Shown piece by piece: positions 1 through 7,874 of a stretch of DNA of 64,000 bases. The translations under genes and the position numbers were made by a program. The stretch is from Sporosarcina sp. FSL K6-3457 (GTDB taxonomy: Bacteria > Bacillota > Bacilli > Bacillales_A > Planococcaceae): contig NZ_JBBOWX010000001.1 of the NCBI RefSeq assembly GCF_038007285.1, forward strand, positions 3,241,501-3,305,500. Direction: 5' to 3'. Under the pieces are notes generated by a model that saw only the letters and a list, made by a program, of their open reading frames with translations, was not told the DNA's origin and ran no database searches. The stretch's first letter is position 1, and each line of letters begins with the position of its first letter.

Positions 1-412
1 ACAATGCGAGTGAAGAACCAAGCATTGCAGCCATCTCAGATGAGCAGTCCTGATCGACTGACATCACAAGAGAAATGACCTGAACGTCATTACGGAAGCC
101 ATCTGCGAATAAAGGACGGATTGGACGGTCAATCAGACGGCTAGTTAAAACCGCTTTATCAGATGGACGTCCTTCACGTTTCAGGAAGCCCCCTGGGATT
201 TTCCCAACTGCGTACATACGCTCTTCATAGTTCACTGTAAGTGGGAAGAAATCCAACCCTCGTGAATTTTTTGAAGTTGTTGCTGTTGCTAGTACTGTTG
301 TATCTCCGTAACGAACGAGTACTGCGCCGTTCGCTTGTTTCGCAAGTTGCCCCGTTTCAATTGTTAACGGACGACCTGCCCAATCAAGTGTATAGACTTT
401 TTTCTCTGTCAT
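1..412 (-). CDS. pnp: Polyribonucleotide nucleotidyltransferase (PNPase), N-terminal part, cut by window edge
   Basis: About 137 residues are present, starting [15 protein letters not shown]. Conserved PNPase stretches follow, including [29 protein letters not shown] and [12 protein letters not shown]. The last reads as the first RNase PH-like core domain, with its Arg-rich phosphate and RNA contact region. The enzyme degrades RNA 3' to 5' by phosphorolysis in the cytoplasm and is part of the RNA degradosome-like network. The ATG at 410-412 is preceded by an AGGAG ribosome site about 8 bases upstream. In B. subtilis pnpA lies directly after rpsO. Here about 1.5 kb separates them, so pnp probably relies on its own promoter. 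The catalytic second core and the KH and S1 domains lie outside the window. Confidence 0.97.
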   Translation of the reverse strand, partial: MTEKKVYTLDWAGRPLTIETGQLAKQANGAVLVRYGDTTVLATATTSKNSRGLDFFPLTVNYEERMYAVGKIPGGFLKREGRPSDKAVLTSRLIDRPIRPLFADGFRNDVQVISLVMSVDQDCSSEMAAMLGSSLAL

Positions 413-469
413 TATAGAACTCCTCTCCATATTCCAGCCTGAACTGTATACGATATATGTATTAATAGT

Positions 470-499
470 AGTGTAAGTGATAGCGCTCAGTGAACACAA
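470..499 (-). promoter_or_regulatory. Candidate sigma-A promoter for pnp, proximal
   Basis: On the minus strand TTGTGT (494-499) is followed after 18 bases by TACACT (470-475). This places a start about 50 bases upstream of the pnp ATG. The match is moderate and no experimental support exists in the sequence. Confidence 0.35.
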
Positions 500-539
500 G
501 TTTTTATCATCATTAACCGACACCATGGCACATTTGTAC

Positions 540-550
540 AGTATACCACT
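540..550 (-). promoter_or_regulatory. Candidate extended -10 element upstream of pnp, distal
   Basis: On the minus strand TGGTATACT is an extended -10 (TG, one base, then TATACT at 540-545). The -35 region is poor. It is an alternative to the element at 470-499, and only one of the two may be real. Confidence 0.35.
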
Positions 551-819
551 TTTTTACGGATTCTAATATAGGTTGGGGAGAAATATTGGGGATTTGATTA
601 ATTATGTGATAAAACACTGAAGCCTGTCACAATTCACCCAGATTTCATGTAAATAATTATCCAATCACTCCTCCGTATTTCGAGTAAATATGATACAATA
701 ATTGGTGTGGTCGTTGCTATGTCCCCAAGCATAGTTAAAAATAATAAATAATTTTATACGTGGAAAATATAGCAGTAGATGTTCTGTAGTTAAAAATTTA
801 AGCGAAAGGAGGAAATGGT

Positions 820-1395
820 ATGAATAATGAACTTAAAGCCATGCTAGAATCTGTTATTCACGAAGCTTTACTGCCTATCAAAGAGGATATACGGTCTCTT
901 AAAGAGGATGTTCAATCTCTAAAAGGTGATGTGCAAACTCTAAAAGAAGATGTACAGGCTCTAAAAGGAGATGTACAGACTCTAAAAGGTGATGTGCAAG
1001 CTCTAAAAGGTGATGTACAGACTCTAAAAGGAGATGTGCAAGCTCTCCAAGTAGGTCAAAGTGAACTCCAGCAATTAGTAGGTACTATCTATAACCGCCA
1101 AGATGAGACAGATGCTCGGTTGGAGACTTTAACAACGGATATCAAAGCTTTAAAAGAAGATGTTCAAACTCTCAAATCAGGTCAAAGCGAGCTCCATCAA
1201 TTAGCATGTGCTATCTACGACCGTCAAGAAGAAACAGATGCTCGGTTGGAAGCTTTGACAATGGATGTCCATCGTACAACCGGCGACATAACGTCACTAA
1301 AACAAGTTCAATCACGACAAGAAAAGATCATGGGTACACTTGCCCTTCGTTCCCTTGAACAAGAAACTGATTTACGCGAACTCAAATACGCATAA
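820..1395 (+). CDS. Coiled-coil heptad-repeat protein of unknown function
   Basis: This is a 191-residue, highly charged protein and the only gene on the plus strand. The start is supported by AGGAGG seven bases before the ATG, and a strong terminator follows the stop. Residues about 22-77 are eight near-identical heptads of the type LKGDVQT, in which Leu and Val alternate at the a and d core positions, a textbook coiled coil. A second-order repeat of 42 residues follows: two blocks beginning near residues 79 and 121 share GQSEL, then IY, RQ and ETDARLE. There is no signal peptide, membrane segment or catalytic motif. I do not recognise a family. A fibrous scaffold, phage-tail-like stalk or self-assembling rod are possibilities, but all are inference. 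It interrupts the normally adjacent rpsO-pnp pair and reads against it, so it was probably gained by this lineage. Confidence 0.8.
   Translation: MNNELKAMLESVIHEALLPIKEDIRSLKEDVQSLKGDVQTLKEDVQALKGDVQTLKGDVQALKGDVQTLKGDVQALQVGQSELQQLVGTIYNRQDETDARLETLTTDIKALKEDVQTLKSGQSELHQLACAIYDRQEETDARLEALTMDVHRTTGDITSLKQVQSRQEKIMGTLALRSLEQETDLRELKYA
883..1050 (+). repeat. Eight tandem 21-bp units inside the coiled-coil gene
   Basis: Eight consecutive 21-base units each encode one heptad (Glu/Gly-Asp-Val-Gln-x-Leu-Lys). They differ mainly by synonymous third-base changes, such as gat-gtg-caa versus gat-gta-cag. Loss or gain of whole units keeps frame and heptad phase, so rod length could vary between strains. 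Confidence 0.9.
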
Positions 1396-1400
1396 GGAAT

Positions 1401-1435
1401 AGCCCATTAGCATCCCGTGCTGATGGGCTTTATTT
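1401..1435 (+). terminator. Rho-independent terminator of the coiled-coil gene
   Basis: The 12-base arms AGCCCATTAGCA and TGCTGATGGGCT (one mismatch) flank a five-base loop and are followed by a T-rich run. It starts five bases after the stop codon. On the opposite strand it could also stop readthrough from the 1472-1815 remnant. Confidence 0.85.
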
Positions 1436-1471
1436 ATACTTATCATGAAGGTAAACCCACAATCTACTCCA

Positions 1472-1815
1472 TCATTCTGGCAAATACGGTATCAAACCTC
1501 TTCTACATGCCTCTTCCTGAATTTCCCTTGAGCATACTCTCGCATCCATGTGAAAACCATTGACTGATATCATCCAGGCCATCGGATTTTCAACTACTTT
1601 ACTCGGCAAAGACCAATCAGGATCAAAAAGACCCATTTTCATCGTCGTTCTAATTTGCTTGGACTTAGCACTGCCAGTGCCTCCACTTACACCAAACCCT
1701 TCATATAATTCCTTCGCTTTCATAGTAGCTGTTGAGCCGAATCAAAAAGAAAATTGACCGTACCGATTGCACGGACAATTCCACAAGCCCATGTAGCTGG
1801 TTAGAACTAGGAAAC
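1472..1815 (-). pseudogene. Broken DUF6398-like gene fragment
   Basis: The longest open frame (1472-1723) encodes 83 residues that I recognise from memory as the C-terminal part of a DUF6398-type domain. It has a KSKQIRTTMKMG helix, a DPDW segment, MAWMISVNGF, and ends REIQEEACRRGLIPYLP. Its N-terminal continuation is in another frame. The bases at 1729-1800 encode PATWACGIVRAIG then TVNFLFDSAQQ, which is the expected preceding part of the domain, and that frame stops at 1721. Upstream of PATWA the same frame has two stops (TAA and TAG) in the region that should encode a Pro/Ser-rich linker. So there is at least one frameshift plus nonsense changes, and no start or N-terminal half. The family name is from memory and the frameshift is read directly from the sequence. 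Confidence 0.65.
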
Positions 1816-1840
1816 TAATGAACCATAAACTAGACAACAC

Positions 1841-1867
1841 AAAAAAGCGAGCACAAGGCTCGCTTTT
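1841..1867 (-). terminator. Rho-independent terminator after rpsO
   Basis: On the minus strand AAAAGCGAGC, a five-base loop and GCTCGC are followed by six T. It lies 13 bases after the rpsO stop. It means the rpsO transcript can end here rather than continuing into pnp. Confidence 0.9.
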
Positions 1868-1879
1868 CAGGTTGTCTTA

Positions 1880-2149
1880 TTAACGGCGTAGGCCGAGTTT
1901 AGCAATAAGATCACGGTAACGTTGTACTTCTGTTTCACGTAGGAAACGAAGAAGTCTACGACGAGTACCAATCATTTTCAAAAGTCCACGACGTGAGTGG
2001 TGGTCTTTCTTATGAGTTTTAAGGTGCTCTGTTAAGTTATTGATCTCTTCTGTAAGGACAGCGATCTGAACATCTGCTGATCCAGTATCGTTGTCGTGAA
2101 TTTTGAATTCGTTGATCAATTCATGTTTACGCTCTTGTGTAATAGCCAT
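1880..2149 (-). CDS. rpsO: 30S ribosomal protein S15
   Basis: This 89-residue protein has the S15 signature region [16 protein letters not shown] and a basic C-terminus ending LGLRR, the normal family length. S15 binds the 16S rRNA central domain (helices 20-22) early in 30S assembly. The start at 2147-2149 ([11 protein letters not shown]) is chosen over an ATG five codons upstream because that upstream ATG lies inside the GGAGGTG ribosome site. The gene has its own strong promoter and terminator. The leader between promoter and start is about 90 bases, long enough for S15 feedback control as known in other bacteria, though I did not resolve its fold. Confidence 0.97.
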   Translation of the reverse strand: MAITQERKHELINEFKIHDNDTGSADVQIAVLTEEINNLTEHLKTHKKDHHSRRGLLKMIGTRRRLLRFLRETEVQRYRDLIAKLGLRR

Positions 2150-2246
2150 CCTTTTCACCTCCAAATAATGAAATATCCCCTAATCCCGAGCAAACGTTGG
2201 TGATTCGTGTTGCCAAGGAACGGTTCGTGCACTTTGGCACTCATTC

Positions 2247-2275
2247 ATAATACCATGACGTTTTTTGAATTGCAA
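2247..2275 (-). promoter_or_regulatory. Sigma-A promoter of rpsO
   Basis: On the minus strand TTGCAA (2270-2275), a 17-base spacer and TATTAT (2247-2252) preceded by TG give a near-consensus promoter with an extended -10. The predicted start is near 2240, leaving a leader of roughly 90 bases before rpsO. Confidence 0.8.
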
Positions 2276-2290
2276 CCGTCATTCTACTCT

Positions 2291-2311
2291 AATCAATTAC
2301 GCCCCGCTGAT
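2291..2311. repeat. Possible internally deleted remnant of intergenic repeat family 1
   Basis: AATCAATTACGCC matches the left end of the family-1 repeats, and the adjoining CCGCTGATTCAAG resembles the right end of the copy at 20488-20655. The 150-odd bases normally between them are absent. It abuts the ribF stop codon, the position the full copies favour. The match is short, and it could instead be an unrelated weak inverted repeat (AATCA and TGATT). Confidence 0.4.
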
Positions 2312-3247
2312 TCAAGCTAATGTATCTCTTGCTTGTTGCTTATCTATTACCATTTGTTCAATCAATGCATCTACCGAATCAAACTTCTCTTCCGGTCGTA
2401 AATGTTTAATCCAATCAACAGCTACTTCTTTGCCATATAAATCACCATCAAAGTCGAGGACATTCACTTCTACTATAGGTGGGATTCCCGATTCATGGAA
2501 AGTTGGCTTCACGCCGACACTGCAAACGCCATTATGCATGATGCCATCTGTTGTAAAACGCACGGCATAGACACCGTTAGCAGGCAACACCGTATCAGGC
2601 TCTGGTAAAACATTCGCTGTTGGAAAACCAAGCAGTCGCCCACGTTTTTCACCATGAACAACGATACCAACCGTTCGGAACGGTCTACCGAGCAGCAAGG
2701 CGGTTGCTTCGACATTGCCTTCTGCTAGCAGTTGCCGAATACGCGTCGATGAAATTTTCTCATCACGATCAATCACTTTATCAATGACTGTCGTGCCAAA
2801 AGCCCCATCTGACAATGTCGCCATCTGTTCCATCGTTCCCGCACCCTTTGAACCAAATGTATAATCAAATCCAGCTGTGACGTGTTTAATCGGAAGCCCT
2901 TTCATGAAAATATCCACAAATTGCTTTGGCGAAAGTGATGCAAGAGCCCAATCGAATGTCACGATAAATAATGCATCAATCCCCATCGTTTCAAGTAATC
3001 GTGCTTTCTCAGGATATTGTGTAATATAACCTACCTTGCTGTTACCATCACCGAACAAATGCGATGGATGCGGGTCGAATGTCATCACAGCTGACCGAAT
3101 ACCGAGTTCTACCGCCTTCTTTTTTGCTTCCGCAATAACCGTTTGATGCCCTTTATGTAAACCATCAAAAAAGCCAATGGCAAGCGAGTACTGTTCAGTA
3201 CTGTCTATATCAATCGTTCCCGGATAATGCAATTTGTAAATATCCAT
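2312..3247 (-). CDS. ribF: Bifunctional riboflavin kinase / FAD synthetase
   Basis: The 311-residue length is typical for RibF. The N-terminal nucleotidyltransferase domain carries GFFDGLHKGHQ near residues 27-37, the HxGH-like ATP site that adenylates FMN to FAD. Around residues 163-173 SSTRIRQLLAEG is the second signature. The C-terminal riboflavin kinase domain starts near residue 185 and shows GFPTANV and NGVYAV, which bind Mg-ATP and flavin. Together they make FMN and FAD in the cytoplasm. The ATG at 3245-3247 has AGGAGG upstream. It lies 12 bases after truB and belongs to the nusA-infB-rbfA-truB-ribF unit. No FMN riboswitch is visible. Confidence 0.96.
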   Translation of the reverse strand: MDIYKLHYPGTIDIDSTEQYSLAIGFFDGLHKGHQTVIAEAKKKAVELGIRSAVMTFDPHPSHLFGDGNSKVGYITQYPEKARLLETMGIDALFIVTFDWALASLSPKQFVDIFMKGLPIKHVTAGFDYTFGSKGAGTMEQMATLSDGAFGTTVIDKVIDRDEKISSTRIRQLLAEGNVEATALLLGRPFRTVGIVVHGEKRGRLLGFPTANVLPEPDTVLPANGVYAVRFTTDGIMHNGVCSVGVKPTFHESGIPPIVEVNVLDFDGDLYGKEVAVDWIKHLRPEEKFDSVDALIEQMVIDKQQARDTLA

Positions 3248-3259
3248 TGTTGTTCCTCC

Positions 3260-4171
3260 TTACCTATTCAGTGGAAACATCTTTTCAGGCTTCATAAGTC
3301 CTGGCTTTGTAGGATGCTTCGTATACACTGCAATCGCTTTACCTTTCGCTGTGAAAACAATGGATTCATCACTTTGAAGCGATGTATGCTCTGATAATAC
3401 TTGGCCATTCATGACTTTATCATACAGGTCTTCACTAATTTCAACACTCGGAAAATCAGCCAAGGCATCCTCAAGTGGACGCAGTATCGTTATGATTTCG
3501 CCTACTTCTTGCAATTCCCTTACTTCATCCAACGTACGACAGTCTGTTTGTCTATACGTCCCTGATGATGTCCTAACGAGTGACGCCATATGCGCGGGGT
3601 AACCAAGTAGCTCACCAATTTGCACCGCAAGCGTCCGGATATACGTCCCTTTGCCGCAAGCAACACGAATACGGAATTGAACTTCCTCCCCTTCGTACAA
3701 TTGTACAGGGTCAAGCAGTTCAATGTCATGAATCAAGACCTTACGCATCGGACGCTCGACTTCAATTCCTTTGCGTGCATACTCATAGAGTCTACGACCA
3801 TTTACTTTCACCGCAGAATACATCGGTGGAATTTGCGTAATTTCACCTGTCAATTGAGCAAGCGCTTCCTCTATTTGATCGCGCAAAATTTGCTTTGGTG
3901 ATAAATCAGAAGCAACAACCTCGCCATCTGCATCTTCGGTTTCAGTTGCCGTTCCGATCGATACGACTGCGACATACTCCTTGCCTGAATCCGTCACATA
4001 CTCCGCCACTTTTGTTGCTTGTCCAATACAAATCGGTAACACACCTTCTACACTCGGATCGAGTGTACCTGTATGACCTACTTTTTTTGTTCCTAAAATT
4101 TTTCGTAATTTAAAAACACAATCATGCGAGGTCATCCCTTTTTCTTTCCAGAGAGGCAGTATTCCGTTCAT
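3260..4171 (-). CDS. truB: tRNA pseudouridine(55) synthase TruB
   Basis: The 303-residue enzyme isomerises U55 in the T-loop of tRNAs. The conserved HTGTLDPSVEGVLP motif contains the catalytic Asp, and KGTYIRTL is a second family motif near residue 175. The last 80 residues correspond to the C-terminal PUA-like domain. The start MNGILPLWKEKG at 4171 is chosen because AGGAGG lies seven bases upstream. An 18-codon longer open frame has no ribosome site. Between rbfA and truB lies a family-2 repeat rather than the usual short gap. Confidence 0.96.
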   Translation of the reverse strand: MNGILPLWKEKGMTSHDCVFKLRKILGTKKVGHTGTLDPSVEGVLPICIGQATKVAEYVTDSGKEYVAVVSIGTATETEDADGEVVASDLSPKQILRDQIEEALAQLTGEITQIPPMYSAVKVNGRRLYEYARKGIEVERPMRKVLIHDIELLDPVQLYEGEEVQFRIRVACGKGTYIRTLAVQIGELLGYPAHMASLVRTSSGTYRQTDCRTLDEVRELQEVGEIITILRPLEDALADFPSVEISEDLYDKVMNGQVLSEHTSLQSDESIVFTAKGKAIAVYTKHPTKPGLMKPEKMFPLNR

Positions 4172-4249
4172 GTGCAACCTCCTTTTATATGTAAAAAGAG
4201 GAGGCCGGAAAGTCCTCGTGGACACCGACTTCCTCCATTTTTTTACTCA

Positions 4250-4369
4250 TTGTCTAGCTTCAGGCGCTAGATGCTCGGGTCATAAGTCAATCCTGCTATG
4301 TGGCAAAAAACGCCACGTCGCTGGCTCGCCTTATGCCTGTCGCATCTGAGCAAGCGCCCTTCGCTTTTC
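4250..4369. repeat. Intergenic repeat family 2, copy 1 (rbfA-truB gap)
   Basis: This 120-base palindromic element lies directly after the rbfA stop. Nested arms are GGCGCT with AGCGCC, TGCTC with GAGCA, CATAAG with CTTATG, and an inner GTGGC-loop-GCCAC. It begins TCTAGCTTCAGGCGCT and ends GCGCCCTTCGCTTTTCT. The ends resemble those of the element at 60952-61090, and similar tgtctagct...cgcttttct elements are, as I recall, common in Bacillaceae genomes. Left of it (4194-4238) is an imperfect GGAGG/CCTCC hairpin with a T-run, possibly a weak terminator before truB. Confidence 0.7.
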
Positions 4370-4720
4370 TTAGTCATCCTGTCCGTCTTTCACTTGTCTA
4401 AGAAGTGAGTCAATTCGATTGCCATATGCTACGGATTCATCGAATTCGAATTTAATCTCTGGTGTTATCCGGAGTCTGATTCGCTGGCCAATCTCAGTAC
4501 GAATAAAACCTTTCGCTTTGTTGAGACCTTTCAACGTATCTTCTTTTTCCGACTCTTTTCCAAGAACAGAGATGAAAATAGTTGCTTGTTGAAGATCACC
4601 AGTTACCTCGACATCAGTTACAGTAACGAAACCAATTCGTGGATCCTTTACTTTGTTACCGATGATATCACCAAGTTCTTTTTTCATCTGTTCTGCGACA
4701 CGGTTAGCACGCATTGACAT
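4370..4720 (-). CDS. rbfA: 30S ribosome-binding factor A
   Basis: This 116-residue single KH-fold protein opens [20 protein letters not shown] and contains [20 protein letters not shown], the classic RbfA signature. It assists late 16S maturation of the 30S subunit and is needed for cold growth in many bacteria. GGGGTG lies about eight bases before the ATG. It follows ylxP by 22 bases, the conserved infB-ylxP-rbfA arrangement. Confidence 0.96.
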   Translation of the reverse strand: MSMRANRVAEQMKKELGDIIGNKVKDPRIGFVTVTDVEVTGDLQQATIFISVLGKESEKEDTLKGLNKAKGFIRTEIGQRIRLRITPEIKFEFDESVAYGNRIDSLLRQVKDGQDD

Positions 4721-4742
4721 GGATGGTCACCCCAATTCCGTA

Positions 4743-5021
4743 TCAGTAATAGTCGAGCGTCATCTCGGACATTTCCCATTCTGGATTAGACTCCAGAAAT
4801 CGGATTGCCCGTCTGACTTCACGCTCAGCCGCATCTTTTGATGAGGCCACAGCAACGACCGCGATAGTCGTTCGCTGCCATAAATCTTGATGATCAATTT
4901 CCGCGATGGAGACGTTGTAGGCATTTTTCACCCGGTCTGTCATCCGTTTTAAAACGGACCGCTTGTCTTTTAAAGAGGCCGCCTCTGAGATGAAGAAACA
5001 ACATTCCGCGTAAACGATCAT
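4743..5021 (-). CDS. ylxP: YlxP, DUF503 family protein
   Basis: This small 92-residue protein has the DUF503 pattern: a hydrophobic first strand ([11 protein letters not shown]), then [18 protein letters not shown], then a C-terminal [11 protein letters not shown] segment. The family is conserved between infB and rbfA in Firmicutes, with a suggested but unproven link to ribosome assembly. Its start codon overlaps the infB stop (ATGA at 5018-5021), showing translational coupling. Confidence 0.92.
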   Translation of the reverse strand: MIVYAECCFFISEAASLKDKRSVLKRMTDRVKNAYNVSIAEIDHQDLWQRTTIAVVAVASSKDAAEREVRRAIRFLESNPEWEMSEMTLDYY

Positions 5022-7549
5022 ACTCGTTTAATTTCTTCCATGATGTAAGCTTCGATAACATCACCTTCGTGAATATCATCGAATTTTTTAATGGTAATCC
5101 CACATTCATAGCCTTTTGCTACTTCTTTAGCATCATCTTTAAAGCGTTTCAACGTATCTAATTCACCTTCAAAGATGACGATGTTGTCGCGGATAACACG
5201 GACGCTTGAATCACGCGTAATTTTACCATCTGTTACATAGCTTCCCGCAATCGTACCGATTTTAGACACTTTAAATGTCTCACGTACTTCAACTTGACCG
5301 ATAACTTTTTCCTCGTATTCAGGATCAAGCATACCTTTCATAGCCAGTTCGATTTCTTCAATCACTTTATAGATGACACGGTGTTGTCGAATATCAACGC
5401 CTTCTTCATCAGCCGCACGCTTCGCGTTTGTATCTGGACGAACGTTGAAACCAATAACAATCGCATTAGATGCAGAAGCAAGGGAGATATCAGATTCATT
5501 GATAGCACCTGCACCCGTATGGATGATTTTCACGTTAACGCCTTCAACTTCGATTTTCATCAATGAGGCTGCCATCGCTTCAACCGTGCCTTGTACGTCT
5601 GCTTTTACAATCAAATTCAATTCTTTCATTTCGCCTTGTTTCATTTGATCAAATAAGTTATCGAGTGTAACTCGTGTTTTCTCAACACGCTGCTCTTGCT
5701 GCGCTTCACTCGCTCTTGATTCACCAATTTGACGAGCTGTTTTCTCGTCTTCGAAGACTACAAAACGGTCACCCGCCTGCGGTACATCACTTAAACCAGT
5801 AATTTCAACTGGTGTCGATGGACCTGCCTCTTTAACACGACGACCTACATCATTAATCATTGCACGCACGCGTCCGAATGTGTTCCCAACAACGATTGGA
5901 TCACCTACATGAAGTGTTCCATCTTGGACAAGCAATGTCGCAACTGAACCGCGACCACGGTCTAATTGTGCCTCGATAACCGTTCCACGCGCACGAATGT
6001 TAGGATCAGCTTTCAGTTCGCCAACTTCCGCAACAAGTAAAACCATTTCAAGCAATTGGTCAATTCCCTCACCATTTAGCGCCGAGATAGGTACGAAGAT
6101 TGCGTCACCGCCCCATGCCTCTGCTACTAGTCCATGCTCAGTCAATTCTTGCATGACACGATCAGGATTTGCAGATGGTTTATCCATTTTATTGACCGCA
6201 ACGATGATTGGAACTTCCGCTGCTTTTGCATGGTTAATCGCTTCAATCGTTTGTGGCATAACGCCATCGTCTGCAGCAACAACAAGAATGGTAAGGTCCG
6301 TTACCTTCGCACCGCGCGCACGCATTGTTGTGAATGCTGCGTGACCAGGTGTATCTAGGAACGTAATTTTCTTGCCTTTTTCTTGAATTTGGTAAGCACC
6401 GATATGCTGAGTGATTCCGCCTGCTTCGCCTTGTGTTACTTTTGTATTTCGAATCGAATCCAAAAGTGTTGTTTTCCCGTGGTCAACGTGACCCATGATT
6501 GTGACAACTGCCGGACGTTCGATTGGTTCAGATACTACTTCTTCAGATTCTTCGAAATAAATTTCAAGATCCGTTACATCCACACGAATTTCTTCTTCTA
6601 CTTCCACTTCGTAATCAGCACAGATAAGTTCAATCGCATCCTTATCCAGTTCTTGGTTGATTGTTGCCATGACGCCCAACATGAACAATTTTTTGATGAT
6701 TTCAGATGGTTCACGATGTAGCTTTTGACCAAGCTCGGCTACAGATAGTGATTCGTAGAAAGTAATTTTTTCCGGTAATGGCAATTCCACTTTTGGCTGT
6801 GGAGCTGGACGGTATCTTCTACGTCCTTGGTTAATACCACGTGCTGGTGGACGTCCACCGCGACCGCCGCCTCCGCCTGGACGACCCGGAGCACCGCCGC
6901 CTGCTGGACGGTTTTGTCCACCTTGCTGTGCTGGACGATTACCAGCGGGTGCTGCTCCTTGACCTGGGCGTTGCTGACCGCCTTGCGCTGGACGATTGCC
7001 AGCGGGTGCAGTTCCTTGACCAGGACGGTTTTGACCACCTTGAGCTGGACGACTGCCACCTTGTGCTCCTTGAGCTGGACGGTTTTGTCCACCCTGTGCT
7101 GGGCGATTGCCACCTTGTGTTCCTTGAGTCGGACGGTTTTGTCCACCCTGTGCTGGACGGTTGCCGCCTTGTGTTCCTTGAGTCGGACGGTTTTGTCCAC
7201 CTTGTGCCGGACGATTGCCACCTTGCGCTCCTTGAGCTGGACGGTTTTGTCCACCTTGTGCTGGACGGTTGCCACCAGTCTGCGAAGTCTTCTGGCCTGC
7301 ATTCGACGTACTAGCAGGACGAGCAGATGTTGATGTGTTTTTTGGACCAGCATTTTTTGCATCCACTTTCGGTGCTTGCTGATTATTTTTATTGCCACCA
7401 AATTTATTATCAAGCTTAGCAATCGCTTCTTTATCAATTGTAGCCATATGGTTCGCTACCGTCACATTAATCTTTCCAAGCTCATCGATAACTTCCTTAC
7501 TCGACCGATTCACCTTTTTCGCGTATTCGTGTACACGTATTTTCGTCAT
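5018..7549 (-). CDS. infB: Translation initiation factor IF-2
   Basis: The 843-residue GTPase delivers fMet-tRNA to the 30S P-site and promotes subunit joining. The IF2N helical domain covers residues 1-50 ([20 protein letters not shown]). A low-complexity Gln/Gly/Arg/Asn/Pro region spans about 80-250, a second IF2N-like segment about 265-315, and the G domain follows with [12 protein letters not shown] near 350, DTPGHAAF near 401 and NKMDK near 453. The C-terminal domains II-IV follow. The start at 7547-7549 has GGGGGTGGG just upstream. A 17-codon in-frame extension upstream is rejected. The start lies inside the ylxQ reading frame, so the two genes overlap by 53 bases. Confidence 0.97.
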   Translation of the reverse strand: MTKIRVHEYAKKVNRSSKEVIDELGKINVTVANHMATIDKEAIAKLDNKFGGNKNNQQAPKVDAKNAGPKNTSTSARPASTSNAGQKTSQTGGNRPAQGGQNRPAQGAQGGNRPAQGGQNRPTQGTQGGNRPAQGGQNRPTQGTQGGNRPAQGGQNRPAQGAQGGSRPAQGGQNRPGQGTAPAGNRPAQGGQQRPGQGAAPAGNRPAQQGGQNRPAGGGAPGRPGGGGGRGGRPPARGINQGRRRYRPAPQPKVELPLPEKITFYESLSVAELGQKLHREPSEIIKKLFMLGVMATINQELDKDAIELICADYEVEVEEEIRVDVTDLEIYFEESEEVVSEPIERPAVVTIMGHVDHGKTTLLDSIRNTKVTQGEAGGITQHIGAYQIQEKGKKITFLDTPGHAAFTTMRARGAKVTDLTILVVAADDGVMPQTIEAINHAKAAEVPIIVAVNKMDKPSANPDRVMQELTEHGLVAEAWGGDAIFVPISALNGEGIDQLLEMVLLVAEVGELKADPNIRARGTVIEAQLDRGRGSVATLLVQDGTLHVGDPIVVGNTFGRVRAMINDVGRRVKEAGPSTPVEITGLSDVPQAGDRFVVFEDEKTARQIGESRASEAQQEQRVEKTRVTLDNLFDQMKQGEMKELNLIVKADVQGTVEAMAASLMKIEVEGVNVKIIHTGAGAINESDISLASASNAIVIGFNVRPDTNAKRAADEEGVDIRQHRVIYKVIEEIELAMKGMLDPEYEEKVIGQVEVRETFKVSKIGTIAGSYVTDGKITRDSSVRVIRDNIVIFEGELDTLKRFKDDAKEVAKGYECGITIKKFDDIHEGDVIEAYIMEEIKRV
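6900..7290 (-). repeat. 54-bp tandem repeats encoding the IF-2 N-terminal linker
   Basis: The segment gacggttttgtccacc recurs at 7078, 7132, 7186 and 7240, exactly 54 bases apart, with degenerating units toward 6900. Each unit encodes an 18-residue block (NRPAQGGQ followed by NRP, x-QG and QGG). The linker is predicted disordered and positively charged. Confidence 0.85.
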
Positions 7550-7874
7550 TAGCCCACCCCCGGTTAAATTCGTTGAGGAGCCCGGACAATTTGCGGGCAA
7601 AACCCGCGTCCGTTAGCGCAAGTACAACTCGCGACTCTTTTCCGATTGCATGCCCAAGATCTTCCCGACTCCCGAAATCATGCTTCTCAACGTTGTAATA
7701 CAAACATTTATCAGTTAATTTTTTCATGGTATTGTTAGATGCATCTTCTGAAACAATAACGAGATGCGCACTGCCATTACGAACTTCCCGTATGACTAGT
7801 TCCTCGCCCGTAATAATCATTCTTGCCCGTGCAGCCATACCTAACAGTTGAAAAATCTTTTTTGGATCATTCAT
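7497..7874 (-). CDS. ylxQ: YlxQ, ribosomal protein L7Ae-like RNA-binding protein
   Basis: This 125-residue L7Ae/L30e-family protein has [20 protein letters not shown] at the start and [16 protein letters not shown] in the middle, which form the kink-turn RNA-binding face. As I recall, B. subtilis YlxQ is about 100 residues. This protein carries a tail of roughly 22 extra residues (from about [10 protein letters not shown] to the end) read through the infB ribosome site and first 17 codons in a different frame. It overlaps rnpM by ATGA. The role of this non-ribosomal paralogue is not settled. Confidence 0.9.
   Translation of the reverse strand: MNDPKKIFQLLGMAARARMIITGEELVIREVRNGSAHLVIVSEDASNNTMKKLTDKCLYYNVEKHDFGSREDLGHAIGKESRVVLALTDAGFARKLSGLLNEFNRGWANDENTCTRIREKGESVE

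Larger units (their letters stand above)
413..819. other. Intergenic spacer between pnp and the plus-strand coiled-coil gene
   Basis: This 407-base A+T-rich stretch contains no convincing gene on either strand. It should hold divergent promoters, for pnp leftward and for the coiled-coil gene rightward. Two candidate pnp promoter elements are listed separately. For the rightward gene I see TATGAT/TACAAT-like -10 sequences near 689-699 but no acceptable -35 at standard spacing, so I do not call that promoter. Confidence 0.5.

Noticed and set aside
1560-1757. Plus-strand 65-residue ORF over the DUF6398 remnant
   Set aside because: It is the antisense of the recognisable protein remnant and has no ribosome site.
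2312-3260. FMN riboswitch for ribF
   Set aside because: No RFN-like conserved pieces are seen between truB and ribF; the gap is 12 bases.
6827-7437. Long plus-strand and alternative-frame minus-strand open frames opposite infB
   Set aside because: They are produced by the 54-bp repeat and its biased codons; compositions are repetitive, they lack ribosome sites, and infB itself is clearly coding.
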